NCBI RefSeq assembly: GCF_014982715.1
Contig: NZ_JADCJY010000002.1
Location: 603,201-667,200 of the forward strand
From: Gallalistipes aquisgranensis
GTDB lineage: Bacteria; Bacteroidota; Bacteroidia; Bacteroidales; Rikenellaceae
Length of the DNA stretch: 64,000 nt
Direction of reading: 5' to 3'
Under the pieces are notes generated by a model that was not told where the DNA came from, ran no database searches, and was given only the letters and a program-made list of their open reading frames with translations. The position numbers were made by a program, and so were the translations under genes. Shown in pieces: positions 32,313-40,597 of the stretch (positions are counted from its first letter, which is position 1; each line of letters starts with the position of its first letter).

Positions 32313-33563
32313 CTACGCTCCGGCGACGAGGCAGCCTACCACCGTTCCGGCGGCCAGCACGAAGCCGATGAGGGTCTCGTAGGGAATCAGCCGCAGCCGT
32401 TCCTTCATCTTCATCTCCACGGAACCGCCCGTGGCGTGGAAAAACGAACCGTGGGGCAGGTGGTCGAGCACCGTGGCGCCCGAGTTGACCATGGCCGCGC
32501 CCCAGACGGCACTGACGCCGGCCGCCAGAATCGTCTGTGCGAACGACGACGAGGCGATGGTGGCTCCCGCCGTGGTGGAGGCGGTGGCCGCCGACATGAG
32601 CGTCCCCGCGAGGGGAGCGATCAGCACGCCGTTCACGTCCCAGTGGGCGAGCAGGTCGATCACCACATCCTTGATGGAGGAGGCCTTGATGATTCCGGCG
32701 ATCGTGCCCGTACCCACGAGCAGTACGGCCACGACCGACATCTTGTCCAGCCCGTAGCGGATACCCGGGCCCAGGTCGCGCCATTTGCGCATGGCGACGA
32801 TTCCTGCCACGCCCCCCGCCGGCAGGGCGATCATCGGGTCGATCACCACGCCGCACAGGGGGCGCAGCGAAAGCAGCACGATCGTGACCACCGGGGCCGT
32901 GATGCTGGCCCAGAACGGAGGCAGATCCTTCTCTTCCGGTTCGGCGCCTCCGGCCCCGACGAGCTCCCCGTTCGAGGGCACGAGGCGGCTCACGACGTAG
33001 ACCGTGACCAGCAGCCCCACGAGCGCGGGCAGGACGTTCACCGTCATGACCGACCAGAGGGGGGCGTCGAAATTCTCGGCGGCGATGATCGTGTTGGGGT
33101 TGGGCGACATGATGTTGCCGCACTTTCCGCCGCCGACCATCACCAGCAGCAGTTTCAGTTTGGGGATCGAGAGTCTCCGGCCGATGCTCAGCGCGATCGG
33201 GGCCACGGTGATGACCGCCACGTCGATGAAGACCCCGATCCCGGTCAGCAGCATGGTGGAGAGGGCCAGCGCGAGATAGACGTGCCGCTCCCCGAGTTTC
33301 CGGATGATGGTGTGGGAGATGGACGACGCGGCCCCGGTCGTGACCAGCACGCCCGAGAGCACGCCTGCCGCCAGAATCCGGACGATGGCCGGGACGATCT
33401 CCTGCGTGCCGGTGACCATGTGGCCCACCGTCTCCACCAGCGAGAACCCGCCGGCCAGCCCGCCGACGAGGGCTCCGATCATCAGACTGTAAACGGGGGA
33501 CACTTTCCTGACGATCAGCAGGATCGACAGCAACAACCCTATCAGGGCACCCAATGCGCTCAT
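32313..33563 (-). CDS. GntP-family sugar-acid permease
   Basis: The 416-residue membrane protein has about 12 hydrophobic segments and GntP/gluconate-permease features such as GGLAGGFSLVETVGHMV, VLLTGIGVFIDVAVITVAPI and MVGGGKCGNIMSPNPNTIIA. Proteins of this family import gluconate, glycerate or related acids by proton symport. It is co-transcribed with the upstream glycerate kinase gene (4-bp gap), so glycerate is the most likely substrate. Confidence 0.9.
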   Translation of the reverse strand: MSALGALIGLLLSILLIVRKVSPVYSLMIGALVGGLAGGFSLVETVGHMVTGTQEIVPAIVRILAAGVLSGVLVTTGAASSISHTIIRKLGERHVYLALALSTMLLTGIGVFIDVAVITVAPIALSIGRRLSIPKLKLLLVMVGGGKCGNIMSPNPNTIIAAENFDAPLWSVMTVNVLPALVGLLVTVYVVSRLVPSNGELVGAGGAEPEEKDLPPFWASITAPVVTIVLLSLRPLCGVVIDPMIALPAGGVAGIVAMRKWRDLGPGIRYGLDKMSVVAVLLVGTGTIAGIIKASSIKDVVIDLLAHWDVNGVLIAPLAGTLMSAATASTTAGATIASSSFAQTILAAGVSAVWGAAMVNSGATVLDHLPHGSFFHATGGSVEMKMKERLRLIPYETLIGFVLAAGTVVGCLVAGA

Positions 33564-33567
33564 GGTT

Positions 33568-34716
33568 CTATCGGTTTATGAGATGAATCGTTCGTATCAG
33601 CTGTTCGACGGTGCGCCGCACGTTGCTCCGGGCATACCCGTTCTCCATGGCCCGCTCCAGCGTGGCCGGTCCGGGCAGGATCGGGAAGACGGCGGCGAAT
33701 CCCTGCCTGTTCAGCTCCCCGACGCTCTCCACGGCTCCGCCTACGGCCACCACCGGAATGCGCTGTTTCCGGGCCGCGTCGAGCACCCCGCGCGGAGCCT
33801 TGCCCATGGCCGTCTGTCCGTCGAGCTTTCCCTCTCCGGTGACGATGAGGTCGGCGCCCCGGATCAGTTCGTCGAATCCGATGGCCTCCAGCACCATGTC
33901 GATGCCCGAGGCGAGCGTGGCGCCCAGAAAGGCGACCAGCCCTCCGCCGAGACCCCCGGCCGCTCCCGATCCGGCCTGCCGTTCCACGTCCGTGCCGGTG
34001 TGGGTGCGGATCACCTTTGCGAAACTTTTCAGTCCTTCGTCCAACTCCCGCACCATGGCTGCGTCCGCCCCTTTCTGGGGAGCGAAGACGCAGGCCGCTC
34101 CCGTGGGGCCGGAGAAGGGATTGGTCACGTCGCAGGCCACGACGAATTCGCAGCCGGCCAGCTCCGGCAGGGCTCCCGTATCGTCCACCGCGGCGATGCG
34201 GGAGAGTATCTCCCCGCCGTGGCCCAGCTCCTTGCCGGCAGCATCCAGAAACCGGTAACCCAGCGCCTGGAGCATGCCCGTGCCCGCATCGTTGGTCGCG
34301 CTGCCCCCGATGCCGACCAGAAACCGGCGGCATCCCCGGCTCAGGGCGTCGCGGATCAGTTCGCCCGTGCCGTAGGTGGTGGTTTTCATCGGATTGCGGA
34401 GTTCCGGCTCCACCAGCGGCAGTCCGCTGGCCGAAGCCATCTCGATTACGGCGGTTCCGCCTCCCTCAACCAGCCCGTAAGCGGCTTTCACGGGACGCAT
34501 CAGCGGATCGTGGACCGTCGCTTCCACGATCTTTCCGCCCAGGGTGCGGGTCAGGGCTTCCGTCGTGCCCTCTCCGCCGTCGGCGATGTAGATTTTTACG
34601 GTTTCGCAGCCGGGACAGACGCTGTGCACGCCCTCCTCGACGCTTCGCGCTACCTCTTCCGAGGTCAGCGATCCCTTGAAGGAATCGGCCGCGATGACGA
34701 CTTTTCTGATTTCCAT
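33568..34716 (-). CDS. Glycerate kinase (GlxK/GarK type)
   Basis: The 382-residue enzyme phosphorylates D-glycerate, feeding glycolysis. Family features are clear: VVIAADSFKGSLTSEEVA at the N-terminus, the IADGGEGTTEAL block with the substrate-binding Asp-Gly-Gly, FLVGIGGSATNDAGTGMLQA, and DLIVTGEGKLDGQTAMGKAP. All expected regions are present and the length is normal. It forms a two-gene operon with the GntP permease downstream. A CAAAATTA box at 34752-34759 (TAATTTTG on the minus strand) is a plausible -7 element. Confidence 0.95.
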   Translation of the reverse strand: MEIRKVVIAADSFKGSLTSEEVARSVEEGVHSVCPGCETVKIYIADGGEGTTEALTRTLGGKIVEATVHDPLMRPVKAAYGLVEGGGTAVIEMASASGLPLVEPELRNPMKTTTYGTGELIRDALSRGCRRFLVGIGGSATNDAGTGMLQALGYRFLDAAGKELGHGGEILSRIAAVDDTGALPELAGCEFVVACDVTNPFSGPTGAACVFAPQKGADAAMVRELDEGLKSFAKVIRTHTGTDVERQAGSGAAGGLGGGLVAFLGATLASGIDMVLEAIGFDELIRGADLIVTGEGKLDGQTAMGKAPRGVLDAARKQRIPVVAVGGAVESVGELNRQGFAAVFPILPGPATLERAMENGYARSNVRRTVEQLIRTIHLINR

Positions 34717-34917
34717 ACGGGTTCTGACAGGTTCGTTTCAGGTGGGGATTGCAAAATTATCCGGGCAATCGGCGATAAAATTATCCATTTTTTGACGGAA
34801 TCGCAAGAGCCGGCCGGCAGCCGGTCCGGAAAATCCGCTTGTACCCGCTCCGGATTCGGATTCCGGCTTTTCCCGCGGCCGTATCGGATTCCCGCACGGG
34901 CCGGTTTCCGTGACTTT

Positions 34918-35463
34918 TCACCGCTTCATGACGACTGCATGCAGATCGTGTTCGAATGTCCGGTACATCTCCTCCGGTATGGGTCCTCCCGTCGTCAATA
35001 CGATCAGCGGGTGGGGGCGGTGTCCCTCCCGGTAAGGCGGATGCGTGTGAGGGAAGGGATTCCGGGTGAGTCCGCATTTCTCGTAGAAGCGCAGACGTGC
35101 CCGGGAGATTTCGTCCGTGAGAGGGTCTATTTCCAGCAGCACGGTCTTGCCGGCGGATCGAATGAACGACCGCAGGATTTCGCTGCCGAGTCCTCTGCCT
35201 CTTTTGTCCGTGTCGATGGCGAAATGTTCGATATAGACATACGTGTCGAACTCCCAGTAAGAGATGAATCCCGAGAACGAATCTTCGTCGGCGAATCCTG
35301 CCAGTCGGTAGTTCGTGCTGCCGAACGCCGCTTCCTGCTGCATTCTCGTCCTTTGTTCGAAAAGAGGGAAACTGACGGCGTAGAGTTTTTCGAATGGAGC
35401 GAAAAGGGGATGCTCCGTGTTGTCGATTTCCGTTCGTGTCATATTTTTTCGATTGTTTTGCAT
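34918..35463 (-). CDS. GNAT-family N-acetyltransferase
   Basis: This 181-residue protein has the GNAT acetyl-CoA-binding motif IEHFAIDTDKRGRGLGSEIL (RGRGLG loop) in the middle and the C-terminal RLRFYEKCGLTRNPF block. The acceptor is unknown. The start may be at 35463 (MQNNRKN) or at an in-frame ATG at 35442 (MTRTEIDNT). It lies alone, with 200 bp of non-coding sequence between it and glycerate kinase, and the sequence 34800-34917 shows nothing recognisable. Confidence 0.85.
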   Translation of the reverse strand: MQNNRKNMTRTEIDNTEHPLFAPFEKLYAVSFPLFEQRTRMQQEAAFGSTNYRLAGFADEDSFSGFISYWEFDTYVYIEHFAIDTDKRGRGLGSEILRSFIRSAGKTVLLEIDPLTDEISRARLRFYEKCGLTRNPFPHTHPPYREGHRPHPLIVLTTGGPIPEEMYRTFEHDLHAVVMKR

Positions 35464-35627
35464 GGCTGTCGTTTGTCTGTAATAGTAATACCTTCCGTGA
35501 GGGAAAGGGTACGGTCGCCTTTTTTTGCCGTCCTGCGGGGGACTTGTGTCTCCGGATGAGGGCGGTTTCCGGTGGGGCGACTGTCCGTTGCGGGGCCCTT
35601 TTCAGCAGGGGCCGGAGCGGGACCGGC

Positions 35628-35975
35628 TTATTCGGGCAGCAACTCCTCGGCCGGGTCCCAGAACGCCTCCTTCCAGCGGCGGACCCGATCGTTCCGGATT
35701 TCGAGCCCCTCCTCTTCCAGCAGGCGCTGCAACCTGTCCGGAGCCCCGAAAGCCGCCTTTCCCGACAGCCGGCCTCCGTTTCCGAGTACCCGGTGCGCCG
35801 GAATGCCGCGGCGGGAACACTCGCAGCCCGCGAGTATCCGTCCCACCATCCGGGACAGGTTCGGCCGGCCGACGGCACGGGCGATCGCTCCGTAGCTGGT
35901 GATCCGGCCGCGGGGTACGGCGCGGACCGCATCGAAAACGGCGGCCGTGAATTCATCTCTCTCCTGTTGGGTCAT
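35628..35975 (-). CDS. Alkyltransferase-like protein (ATL), Ogt DNA-binding domain without the active cysteine
   Basis: A 115-residue protein equal to the C-terminal DNA-binding domain of O6-alkylguanine transferases (PRGRITSYGAIARAVGRPNL, SRMVGRILAGC). The acceptor motif PCHRV is changed to PAHRV with Ala at position 60, as in ATL proteins. ATLs bind O6-alkylguanine and recruit nucleotide excision repair instead of removing the alkyl group. The start at 35975 (MTQQERDEF) is chosen over an upstream in-frame ATG because the -7 box lies between them. Confidence 0.9.
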   Translation of the reverse strand: MTQQERDEFTAAVFDAVRAVPRGRITSYGAIARAVGRPNLSRMVGRILAGCECSRRGIPAHRVLGNGGRLSGKAAFGAPDRLQRLLEEEGLEIRNDRVRRWKEAFWDPAEELLPE

Positions 35976-35994
35976 GTGCGTTCGGTTTCGGAAA

Positions 35995-36002
35995 CAAAGG
36001 TA
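35995..36002 (-). promoter_or_regulatory. -7 box for the ATL gene
   Basis: CAAAGGTA on the plus strand reads TACCTTTG on the minus strand, an exact consensus match 20 bp upstream of the chosen start. No obvious -33 element at 19-21 bp. Confidence 0.55.
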
Positions 36003-36145
36003 GAAAATAAAATCCCGTGTTGCTGCGGGAATCTCCTGCGGCCGGAGAGATTCCCGCATATTTTGCGGGGAAACCGTTTCCGAAAAGAACGGTATATCCT
36101 GAAAAAACGGACCGGCCGGAGCTTTTCCGGACGTTTCCGACGAAT

Positions 36146-36179
36146 AGCCCCCTGCCGCAAATGCCTGCGGCAGGGGGCT
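36146..36179 (-). terminator. Hairpin downstream of the iron alcohol dehydrogenase gene
   Basis: Perfect 14-bp arms AGCCCCCTGCCGCA (36146-36159) and TGCGGCAGGGGGCT (36166-36179) surround a six-base loop. There is no clear U-tract on the minus strand, so termination efficiency is uncertain, but position and strength fit a terminator. Confidence 0.6.
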
Positions 36180-36239
36180 GTCCCTGTCGGGGGGGAAGGG
36201 ACCTTTCGGACTATCTCCCCCCTGTTCGTGCTCCGTCTG

Positions 36240-37391
36240 TTACATGGCGTTGTCCAGAATGCGGCCGGCCATCTCCCCGTCCACGTTCTGCCGCTCGCCG
36301 AAGCGGACGCCCCGTTCGGTGAACCGGCGGACGATTTCGTCGCGGGTCTCCCTGCCGATGCCCGCCTCCGGCAGCCGTGTAGCCAGCCCCAAACTGCGGA
36401 AGAACTGCTCCGTGCACTCGATCGCCCGGTCGATCCGCTCGTCGCGGGTGCCGGAGGCGATGCCCCACACGCGTTCGCCGTACTGCACCAGTTTGTCTCC
36501 CTTCTGTTCGCGGAGCGTGCGCAGCAGGGCGGGCAGGACGATGGCCAGCGTGGCACCGTGCGCCAGTCCGTGCAGCGCCGTGAGTTCGTGGCCGATCTGG
36601 TGGGTGGCCCAGTCCTGCTCCACGCCCATGGCGATGAAGCCGTTCAGACCCATCGTGGCCGTCAGCATGAAGTCGGCCATCAGGTCGTAGTTTTTCGGAT
36701 CGGCCTTGATCTTCGGGGCGATCTCCACGAGCGTCAGCAACAGCCCTTCGGCCCATCGGTCCATGACGCGCGACTGGCCCGGGCGGGTCATGTACTGCTC
36801 CATGATGTGGACGAAGGTGTCCGACAGTCCGTTGGCGATCTGGTTGGCCGGCAGCGAGTAGGTCACCTCGGGATCGAGGATCGAGAACTCGGGGTTCCGG
36901 TTGTAGAACGCGAATTTCTCGTGCGTCTCGCTGCGGGAGATCACGGCGCCCGAGTTCATCTCGGAGCCCGTGGCGGGCAGCGTGAGCACCGTAGCCAGCG
37001 GCACCGTCTCGCCTTTGGCCCGGCCCGAGAGCACGATCTCCCACGGGTCGCCCTCGTAGCGGAGCCCTGCCGAGATCAGCTTCGTGCCGTCGATCACCGA
37101 ACCGCCGCCCACGGCTACCAGGAAGTCGGTTCCCTCGGCCTTGCCCTGCGCGATCGCCTTGCGGAGCGTCTCCACGGTCGGGTTGGCCTCGATGCCCCAG
37201 AACTCGGTGAAGGCGTGTCCGGCGGCGCGGAGACTCGCCGTCACCTGGTCGTAGACGCCGTTGCGGCGTACGCTGCCCCCTCCGAAGGTGAGCATGATCC
37301 GTTTCCCCTGCGGAATCTGTCCGCCCAGTTTCTCGATCGTTCCCCGGCCGAAGATCAGCTTGGTCGGGTTCTGAAAAATGAAGTTTTCCAT
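36240..37391 (-). CDS. Iron-containing alcohol dehydrogenase (YqhD/BdhA-like)
   Basis: The 383-residue enzyme oxidises or reduces alcohols/aldehydes with NAD(P). Motifs of the family are visible: MLTFGGGSVRRNGVYDQVT, DFLVAVGGGSVIDGTKLI (dinucleotide binding), ANGLSDTFVHIMEQYM (metal-binding Asp and His) and LHGLAHGATLAIVLPALL (second histidine set). The length is typical. It is monocistronic; a TAAAGATA box at 37431-37438 (TATCTTTA on the minus strand) is a possible -7 element. Likely role: redox balance or aldehyde detoxification. Confidence 0.93.
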   Translation of the reverse strand: MENFIFQNPTKLIFGRGTIEKLGGQIPQGKRIMLTFGGGSVRRNGVYDQVTASLRAAGHAFTEFWGIEANPTVETLRKAIAQGKAEGTDFLVAVGGGSVIDGTKLISAGLRYEGDPWEIVLSGRAKGETVPLATVLTLPATGSEMNSGAVISRSETHEKFAFYNRNPEFSILDPEVTYSLPANQIANGLSDTFVHIMEQYMTRPGQSRVMDRWAEGLLLTLVEIAPKIKADPKNYDLMADFMLTATMGLNGFIAMGVEQDWATHQIGHELTALHGLAHGATLAIVLPALLRTLREQKGDKLVQYGERVWGIASGTRDERIDRAIECTEQFFRSLGLATRLPEAGIGRETRDEIVRRFTERGVRFGERQNVDGEMAGRILDNAM

Positions 37392-37454
37392 ATCGTTTCG
37401 TTTTATCGGTGTTTTTTCCGTTCGGTCACGTAAAGATAGCGATTTTCCGCGACA

Positions 37455-37493
37455 AGCAAAAAGGGAGAGGTTCCGGCCCTCTCCCTTTTTGCT
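37455..37493 (-). terminator. Terminator downstream of the M13 peptidase gene
   Basis: 16-bp arms AGCAAAAAGGGAGAGG (37455-37470) and its reverse complement (37478-37493) enclose a seven-base loop. A/T runs on both outer ends make it effective on the minus strand. Confidence 0.85.
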
Positions 37494-37520
37494 GCAACAG
37501 GCGTGCCTGCCCGCTCCGCG

Positions 37521-39554
37521 CTACCAGATCACGGCCCGTTTTTCGGGCGCCAGATACATCGGGTCGCCTTCCTCCACGCCGAACGCCTCGTACCAGGCGC
37601 CGATGTGGGGCAGGGCGCCGTTCACCCGCCAGCGGCCCAGCGAGTGGGGGTCGGACTTGGTGTTCACCCGGATCTGTTCGTCCCGGATGTTGCCCGCCCA
37701 CACGTTGGCGTAGGAGAGGAAGAAGCGCTGTTCGGGCGTGAAGCCGTCCTTCGTCTGCTGCGGTTGGCCGGCCGTGGCGTTCTTGAAGGCCTGATAGGCC
37801 ACCTGGAGCCCGCCGTGGTCGGCGATGTTCTCTCCGAGGGTCAGTCTGCCGTTGCCGTGCAGGCCGGGCAGCACCTCGATCCCGTCGAACCAGTCCACGA
37901 GCACCTGCGCCCGCCGTTCGAAGTTTTCGGCGTCCTGGGCCGTCCACCAGTCCTTCAGGTTGCCGTCCTTGTCGAACTGGCGTCCCTGGTCGTCGAAGCC
38001 GTGGGTCATCTCGTGGCCGATCACCACGCCGATGGCCCCGTAGTTGCAGGCGTCGTCGGCGTTCATGTCGAAGAAGGGGTATTGCAGGATGCCGGCCGGG
38101 AAACAGATTTCGTTGGTGGCCGGATTATAGTAGGCGTTCACGGTCTGGGGCGTCATGAGCCATTCGCTGCGGTCGACCGGCTTGCCGGCCTTGGCGGTCA
38201 TGTAGTCCGTGTCGAAGCGGTTCGAACGCACGATGTTGGCCCAGTAGGAGTCGGTCCCGATCTCCAGTGCCGAGTAGTCGCGCCACTTGTCGGGATAACC
38301 CACCTTGACCAGGATGGCGGCCAGCTTCTCGCGGGCACGGGCCTTGGTCGTGTCGCTCATCCAGGCGAGGGCGTCGATCCGCTCGCCCAGCGCCTGCTGG
38401 AGATTGGCCACCAGCTTCGTCATGCGCTCCTTGGCCTCGGCCGGGAAGTATTTCTGCACGTACATCTGTCCCACGGCTTCGCCCAGCACGCCGTTCACGG
38501 CGCTCACGGCCCGCTTCCAGCGGGGCTGCATCTCCTTCTTGCCGGAGAGCGCCTTGCCGTAGAACTCGAAGTTCTGCTCCACGAACGCATCGCTCAGGTA
38601 GGGCGCGGCCGCGTCGATCACCTTCCATTTCAGATAGGATTTCTGGGCCTCCAGCGGTTCCTCGGCCAGAATGGCGGCCGTCTCCCGTACGGGAGCGATC
38701 TGGCTCATGTTCAGCTCCGTCACCCCGCCCAGCTTCAGCGTGTCGAGGTAGACCTTCCAGTCGATGCCCGACACGGTCTTCTCCGCTTCGGCCAGCGTCA
38801 TCTTGTGGTAGTTGGCCTGCGGGTCACGGAGCTCCACGTTCGACAGCGAGGCTCCGGCCAGCCGGGTTTCGATCCGCATCACGTCTTCCATCGCCCGGGC
38901 CGCCTCTTCGGGCGTGCTGCCCGCCAGGCGGAACATCCTGGTCACATGGTCGCGGAACCGTTCCCGGACGGCCGTCGTGGCCGAATCGTTCTCCAGATAG
39001 TACTCCTTCTGCCCGAGGCTCAGCCCGCTCTGATAGGTGTGCACGATGTTCATCGTGCTGTTCTTGTCGTCCGGACCCACGTAGAGGGCGAAGTAGGGGT
39101 CGAACCCCTCGCGGCGCATCGAGGCGATCAGTCCCGAGAGCCCGCTTTTGTCCGTCAGCCCGTCGATTGCCTTCAGCTGGCCGGCGATCGGGGCGGCCCC
39201 GTCGGCGTTCAGCTTCGCGGTGTCCATCGCCACGTTGTAGAGCGTGCCGATCTTCTCCGCCACGCTGCCCTTTTCGGCCCGGCCGGCCGCTAGCTCCTCG
39301 ATCAGTCCGTGGATCTGTTCGCGGTTGTTCTCGGCCAGCTTGTCGAACGAGCCGAACCGCGAGTATTCGGGCTTGAGGGGATTGTTGTCGATCCAGCCCC
39401 CGCAGGCGTACCGGTAGAAATCGGCGCGGGGCGATACGGTGGTGTCCAGGTTCTCGAGCCGGATACCCCCTTCGGCGCCCTTCTTGCCGGAGTTGCCGCA
39501 CCCGGCGGCCGCCACGGCCAGCGCGAGCACCGGCAGGTAATACTTCGTGTTCAT
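37521..39554 (-). CDS. M13-family metalloendopeptidase, lipoprotein (neprilysin/PepO-like)
   Basis: The 677-residue zinc peptidase has a lipoprotein-type signal (MNTKYYLPVLALAVAAAGCG). The zinc motif is HEMTH in IGVVIGHEMTHGFDDQGRQF, with the third ligand Glu in LGENIADHGGLQVAY. The conserved NAYYNPATNEICFPAGILQ and the C-terminal HIGAWYEAFGV region complete the family signature. The start at 39554 is preferred to an ATG four codons upstream because it begins the signal peptide. It probably degrades peptides outside the cytoplasm. Length is normal for the family. Confidence 0.95.
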   Translation of the reverse strand: MNTKYYLPVLALAVAAAGCGNSGKKGAEGGIRLENLDTTVSPRADFYRYACGGWIDNNPLKPEYSRFGSFDKLAENNREQIHGLIEELAAGRAEKGSVAEKIGTLYNVAMDTAKLNADGAAPIAGQLKAIDGLTDKSGLSGLIASMRREGFDPYFALYVGPDDKNSTMNIVHTYQSGLSLGQKEYYLENDSATTAVRERFRDHVTRMFRLAGSTPEEAARAMEDVMRIETRLAGASLSNVELRDPQANYHKMTLAEAEKTVSGIDWKVYLDTLKLGGVTELNMSQIAPVRETAAILAEEPLEAQKSYLKWKVIDAAAPYLSDAFVEQNFEFYGKALSGKKEMQPRWKRAVSAVNGVLGEAVGQMYVQKYFPAEAKERMTKLVANLQQALGERIDALAWMSDTTKARAREKLAAILVKVGYPDKWRDYSALEIGTDSYWANIVRSNRFDTDYMTAKAGKPVDRSEWLMTPQTVNAYYNPATNEICFPAGILQYPFFDMNADDACNYGAIGVVIGHEMTHGFDDQGRQFDKDGNLKDWWTAQDAENFERRAQVLVDWFDGIEVLPGLHGNGRLTLGENIADHGGLQVAYQAFKNATAGQPQQTKDGFTPEQRFFLSYANVWAGNIRDEQIRVNTKSDPHSLGRWRVNGALPHIGAWYEAFGVEEGDPMYLAPEKRAVIW

Positions 39555-39592
39555 ATCCTCTTGCATTTATCGTTGTTGTTTTCTCGGATTTC

Positions 39593-40492
39593 CTAAACGA
39601 GCCTCCGGATAAGTTCCTCCCGCTCCCCGAAGAGGTAGTCGATCAGCGGAATCTCGATCATCGTGTAGGCCCCGGGTCTCTGACGGGTGGCGGCGCGGGC
39701 CGTCGATACGAGGATCTGGGCCGTCAGGGCCGGATTGTTGATGCTCATGTTGAATTCGAACCGCTGGTTCTGTGTCCGGCCCGACACACCCTTGCGCGTG
39801 AGGTTCACGCCGTGGCCCATGTCCAGCAGGGCGTCCACGCTCTCCACCTGCATCACGTGCGTCTCGTCGTGGGCGAAGTAGTCGTCCGCCTTGATCCGGG
39901 CGGCCACGTCGGCGTATTCGTATCCCTCCTTCAACTCGACGTAGACCATGCGCCGGTGGATGCCCGTACCCGTGGGGATGGTCATCGAAAGGGCGGCTTT
40001 CACTCCCTCGACCGCCTTGACGGCCACCGTGTGGCCCATGCTCATGCCGGGACCGAAATTGGTGTAGGTGATTCCCTTCGGGGCGCACACTTCCAGCAGG
40101 GCCCTCACGATCGAGTCGCTGCCCGGGTCCCAGCCCGCCGAGATCACCGACACGGACCCGTGGCGGCGTGCGGCTTCGTCCAGTCGTCCGCGCAGTCCGG
40201 CGATGTCGGTGTGGATGTCGAAACTGTCCACCGTGCGGATGCCTTTGGCCAGCATCTGCAGGGCGAACTCCTCCACCTTGCGGGTGGGGGTGCAGAGGAT
40301 CGCCACGTCCACCGGACCCAGCTCCTCCACCGTTCCCGTCACGGGATAGGCTGCCAGTTCGGCAGGCCGGTCGGACGGATCGCGCCGCACCACGCCCGCG
40401 ATTTCGAAATCGGGTGCCGTCTCCAGCGCCTCCACCACGTATCTTCCGATGTTGCCGTACCCTACGACGGCCGCTCTGATCTTTTTCTCCAT
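39593..40492 (-). CDS. ddh: meso-Diaminopimelate D-dehydrogenase
   Basis: The 299-residue NADPH-dependent enzyme makes meso-diaminopimelate directly from tetrahydrodipicolinate, supplying lysine and peptidoglycan. It has the Rossmann start IRAAVVGYGNIGRYVVEALE, SAGWDPGSDSIVRALLEVCA, TNFGPGMSMGHTVAVKAVEG, and the C-terminal QRFEFNMSINNPALTAQILV. It is a short form typical of Bacteroidales. CAAAGATA at 40519-40526 gives TATCTTTG on the minus strand, a good -7 box 26 bp before the start. Confidence 0.95.
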   Translation of the reverse strand: MEKKIRAAVVGYGNIGRYVVEALETAPDFEIAGVVRRDPSDRPAELAAYPVTGTVEELGPVDVAILCTPTRKVEEFALQMLAKGIRTVDSFDIHTDIAGLRGRLDEAARRHGSVSVISAGWDPGSDSIVRALLEVCAPKGITYTNFGPGMSMGHTVAVKAVEGVKAALSMTIPTGTGIHRRMVYVELKEGYEYADVAARIKADDYFAHDETHVMQVESVDALLDMGHGVNLTRKGVSGRTQNQRFEFNMSINNPALTAQILVSTARAATRQRPGAYTMIEIPLIDYLFGEREELIRRLV

Positions 40493-40518
40493 AGTCGTTA
40501 CGTTTTTGATTCGGATGG

Positions 40519-40526
40519 CAAAGATA
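40519..40526 (-). promoter_or_regulatory. -7 box for ddh
   Basis: Minus-strand TATCTTTG is an exact match to TAnnTTTG, 26 bp upstream of the ddh start. No clear -33 TTTG at 19-21 bp. Confidence 0.55.
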
Positions 40527-40597
40527 CGAAAAACCGCGCGGAATCGTCTCCGCCGCCGGCATAAAAACGCGGAGGACCGGGCCGGAAGTATGCCGGG

